Positions 4,392 through 6,346 of a stretch of DNA of 6,346 nucleotides are shown here, piece by piece. The position numbers and the translations under genes are program-made. Under the pieces are notes generated by a model. The model was not told the DNA's origin. It did not search any database and was given only the letters and a program-made list of their open reading frames with translations. The stretch spans positions 1-6,346 of the forward strand of contig JAJRYU010000056.1 in NCBI GenBank assembly GCA_024275615.1, given 5' to 3'. The stretch is from Planctomycetota bacterium (GTDB lineage: Bacteria; Planctomycetota; GCA-002687715; DRQF01). The stretch's first letter is position 1. Each line of letters starts with the position of its first letter.

Positions 4392-6346
4392 CTACCAAAC
4401 GATGTCTTTGTCGTTGTCCTTGTCTTTCGGTTTCGGCGCCGCGGGCTTAGCAGCTCCACGTTGCTGTTGAGGTTTGCTGTCCTCATCTTGGGACTTTCGA
4501 CCACGACGGGCAGTCTTTTTGCGTTCACCGTTTCCGGCGAACGCTGCCCGTTCCTTCGAGGAATCAGCAAACGGCGCTGGCGCGTTGTCATTGTCTTGGC
4601 CTCGGCCGCGACTCTCGTTGTCTTCTCTTCCAGCCTTGCCTGTAGAAGAGAAGTTGTCGACTTTGTTCCAGTTATCCTCGATCAGATCAACAGGGCGATC
4701 GAGTTGCTCGCGTTCCCAGCGTTCGTGGTCACTTTGGCTACGGCGACCGCCTTTGCGATCGTTCCCGCGGCTTGTTCTGCCTCGACTTCGGGAGTTTTCG
4801 CCGGTCTTCTCATTTGATCTGGCCGAACGCTCGGAACGATTGTCTGCCGATTTTCCTTTTTCCGATGTCACGCGGCGTTGATTTCTTCCGCCGCGATTCC
4901 GGTCTTCAGACTCGTCAGGTTTCTTGTTGGTGTCGGGTGTCGGACGATCTGATTCCTTCTCGCCACGAGGCCGACGTCGGCGTGAATCTTGTCGACTGGG
5001 GCGGCCCCTTTCATCGGCAGGAGAATCAGATGTGTTGTCGCTACGAGGGCTCTTCTCCGCCGGTCGATCTTCGCTTTTTGCGCGGCTTCTTGAACCTCGA
5101 CGCCGAGAACTTGGCTGCTTGTCTTGGCGTTCGTCTTCTTGGTTATCCCTATCCACAGTCGATTCGCCCGTGTTCTTTTCGCCTTCAGAGCCTCGACGAC
5201 CACGTCCACGGCTGCGATTGCGCCCCCGGCCGCGTTCACCACGCCCCCGGTTATCAGCCTCTGCGTGTTCATTATCCTCACGGCTTGGTTCAGCTTGAGG
5301 TGCTGGCTGTCGTTCGCTCTGCTCTTCGACGTTTTCTGCAGCCTCAGGGGTTTCTCCTCGCCGGCCCCGACGACGGCGGCGTGGGCGGCGCTCGTTGGTT
5401 TTTTCGTCAGATTGAGCCACGGTTTCTTGGGAATCGACTGCGTTTTCGGTCTCGCGTGTTTCTTCTTGGCTGCCTTGGGACTCGGCATTCTTAGTTTCAG
5501 CCTGTTTGCGACTTGTCTTCGAGCGGCTCTTGGTGCTCGATTTCAAAGGCTGGCACTTCTCGGACAACATTTCGATGTCCTGTTCGATGTGCTTACGAAT
5601 CCTCTCAAATTTTTGAAAGTCGTCGTTACCGATCAGAGTTGTCACGACACCACTTCGCCCCGCACGTCCTGTCCGGCCGATACGGTGGACATAATCTTCC
5701 GTCTCGAAGGGTGTGTCGAAATTGATGACATGGCCAATGTGGTCGATATCCAATCCACGAGCTGCGACGTCCGTTGCTACCAGAACTCGAATCTCGCGGT
5801 TGCGGAATCGTTCCATGACCTTAAACCGGACAGATTGTTCGTGGTCACCGGATAAGGCGGCAACGGAGAGGTTCTTGGCCCACAGTTCACGATCAACGAG
5901 ACGAACGGCTTTTTTGGTATTGCAAAAGATGACCACGGAGCCGTCGTTTTCCAATTCTTCCTTGAGGATGTGCTCGACAATGGCGAGTTTTCTCGCACTG
6001 GACGTTCTGATTGCTCTTTGAGTGATGGTGTCCACGGCGCGGCGCGCACTGCCAATTTCGATATGGACGGGGTTGGTTAGCAGGTTCTGTGCTTCGCGGA
6101 CGATCATCTTCGGGACAGTGGCACTGAAGAGCGCTGTTTGGTGTTCCCTTGGCAACCTCTTCACTATGCGTTTGATGTCGTCGAGAAAACCCATGTCGAG
6201 GAGACGGTCGAATTCGTCTAGAACGAAATACTCCACCCATTCGATAGGGAGAAAGCGATCGGTCAGAAGATCGATGATCCGTCCTGGAGTGCCGACGACG
6301 ACTTGCTTGCCAGGAATCTGGAGCCGTTGAGTACGGACGTGAACAC
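4392..6346 (-). CDS. DEAD-box ATP-dependent RNA helicase with long disordered C-terminal tail (5' end outside window)
   Basis: The last 650 residues are present. The frame is open to the window edge (first whole codon at 6344), so Walker A, the Q motif and the true start lie beyond it. Visible motifs, counted from 6344, are TPGR (19-22), motif II as DEFD (43-46), SAT (74-76), VVIFCNTKKAV (137-147), ATDVAARGLDI (190-200) and HRIGRTGR (220-227). This is a typical ATP-dependent RNA-unwinding core, in which motif II usually reads DEAD. After about residue 266 comes a tail of about 385 residues rich in Arg, Glu, Asp, Ser, Gly, Asn and Gln. It has RGR/RRRRRGRR blocks and alternating acidic stretches, and is probably intrinsically disordered and RNA-binding. 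Such tails are known in RNase E and some DEAD-box proteins. A less charged island and the C-terminal DIVW stand out. The GTG at 6236 is internal, not a start. I cannot assign a subfamily such as RhlE, DeaD or DbpA. Confidence 0.95.
   Translation of the reverse strand, partial: VHVRTQRLQIPGKQVVVGTPGRIIDLLTDRFLPIEWVEYFVLDEFDRLLDMGFLDDIKRIVKRLPREHQTALFSATVPKMIVREAQNLLTNPVHIEIGSARRAVDTITQRAIRTSSARKLAIVEHILKEELENDGSVVIFCNTKKAVRLVDRELWAKNLSVAALSGDHEQSVRFKVMERFRNREIRVLVATDVAARGLDIDHIGHVINFDTPFETEDYVHRIGRTGRAGRSGVVTTLIGNDDFQKFERIRKHIEQDIEMLSEKCQPLKSSTKSRSKTSRKQAETKNAESQGSQEETRETENAVDSQETVAQSDEKTNERRPRRRRRGRRGETPEAAENVEEQSERQPAPQAEPSREDNEHAEADNRGRGERGRGRNRSRGRGRRGSEGEKNTGESTVDRDNQEDERQDKQPSSRRRGSRSRAKSEDRPAEKSPRSDNTSDSPADERGRPSRQDSRRRRPRGEKESDRPTPDTNKKPDESEDRNRGGRNQRRVTSEKGKSADNRSERSARSNEKTGENSRSRGRTSRGNDRKGGRRSQSDHERWEREQLDRPVDLIEDNWNKVDNFSSTGKAGREDNESRGRGQDNDNAPAPFADSSKERAAFAGNGERKKTARRGRKSQDEDSKPQQQRGAAKPAAPKPKDKDNDKDIVW
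4395..5546 (-). other. Region encoding the charged, low-complexity helicase tail
   Basis: This stretch encodes roughly residues 267-650 of the visible helicase. Arginine-rich clusters (for example RRPRRRRRGRR at 319-329 and an RGRG-rich block near 365-385) alternate with Glu/Asp/Gln-rich segments. Hydrophobic residues are scarce, and there are only three tryptophans: 543, 559 and 650. The biased codon content leaves the opposite strand free of stops, which creates long spurious antisense frames. The disorder and RNA-binding role are inferred from composition. Confidence 0.75.

Noticed and set aside
4772..5494. Plus-strand open frame of 240 codons
   Set aside because: It is a shadow of the helicase tail, overlaps other shadow frames and shows no domain-like sequence.
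5124..5855. Plus-strand open frame of 243 codons with hydrophobic, membrane-like composition
   Set aside because: It lies fully antisense to the helicase core and tail. The Arg/Glu/Asp-rich codons of the tail naturally give hydrophobic, stop-poor antisense frames; there is no family match or ribosome site.
6234..6236. GTG at 6236 as start of the helicase
   Set aside because: The same frame is open to the window edge and encodes TPGR and other core residues upstream, so the codon is internal.

Overview
The window holds four protein genes and no RNA gene, mobile element or CRISPR array that I can see. GC content is moderate. The mix is a methionine/folate fusion enzyme, an MltA-type lipoprotein and a DEAD-box helicase with a very long charged tail. 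It points to a Gram-negative-type bacterium, possibly of the Planctomycetota/Verrucomicrobiota group. That placement rests only on gene content and is weak.

Layout. (1) 92-2032, minus strand: a complete bifunctional homocysteine S-methyltransferase / methylenetetrahydrofolate reductase (YitJ-like). (2) 2033-2283: a divergent intergenic region with a good minus-strand promoter whose -10 box lies inside a 12-bp perfect palindrome, and a second palindrome nearer the plus-strand gene. (3) 2284-3480, plus strand: an MltA-family lytic transglycosylase lipoprotein; its start is fixed by a lipobox and a Shine-Dalgarno sequence. (4) 3481-3656: a 176-nt gap with a candidate promoter just before the next gene. 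(5) 3657-4313, plus strand: a small cytoplasmic protein of five about 40-residue beta-propeller-type repeats, function unknown. (6) 4332-4365: a perfectly symmetric hairpin with A8 and T8 flanks, a bidirectional terminator between convergent genes. (7) 4392-6346, minus strand: the C-terminal 650 residues of a DEAD-box RNA helicase whose 5' end lies outside the window. Its motif II reads DEFD, and about 385 residues of Arg/Glu/Asp/Ser/Gly-rich disordered tail follow the core.

The genes do not form one pathway. The fusion enzyme serves methionine and one-carbon metabolism, MltA peptidoglycan turnover at the envelope, and the helicase RNA remodelling. The order divergent pair, plus-strand gene, convergent terminator, minus-strand gene suggests at least three transcription units. 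I see no convincing new multi-gene system. The points most worth following are the repeat protein, the helicase motif II and tail, and the operator-like palindrome over the fusion-enzyme promoter.
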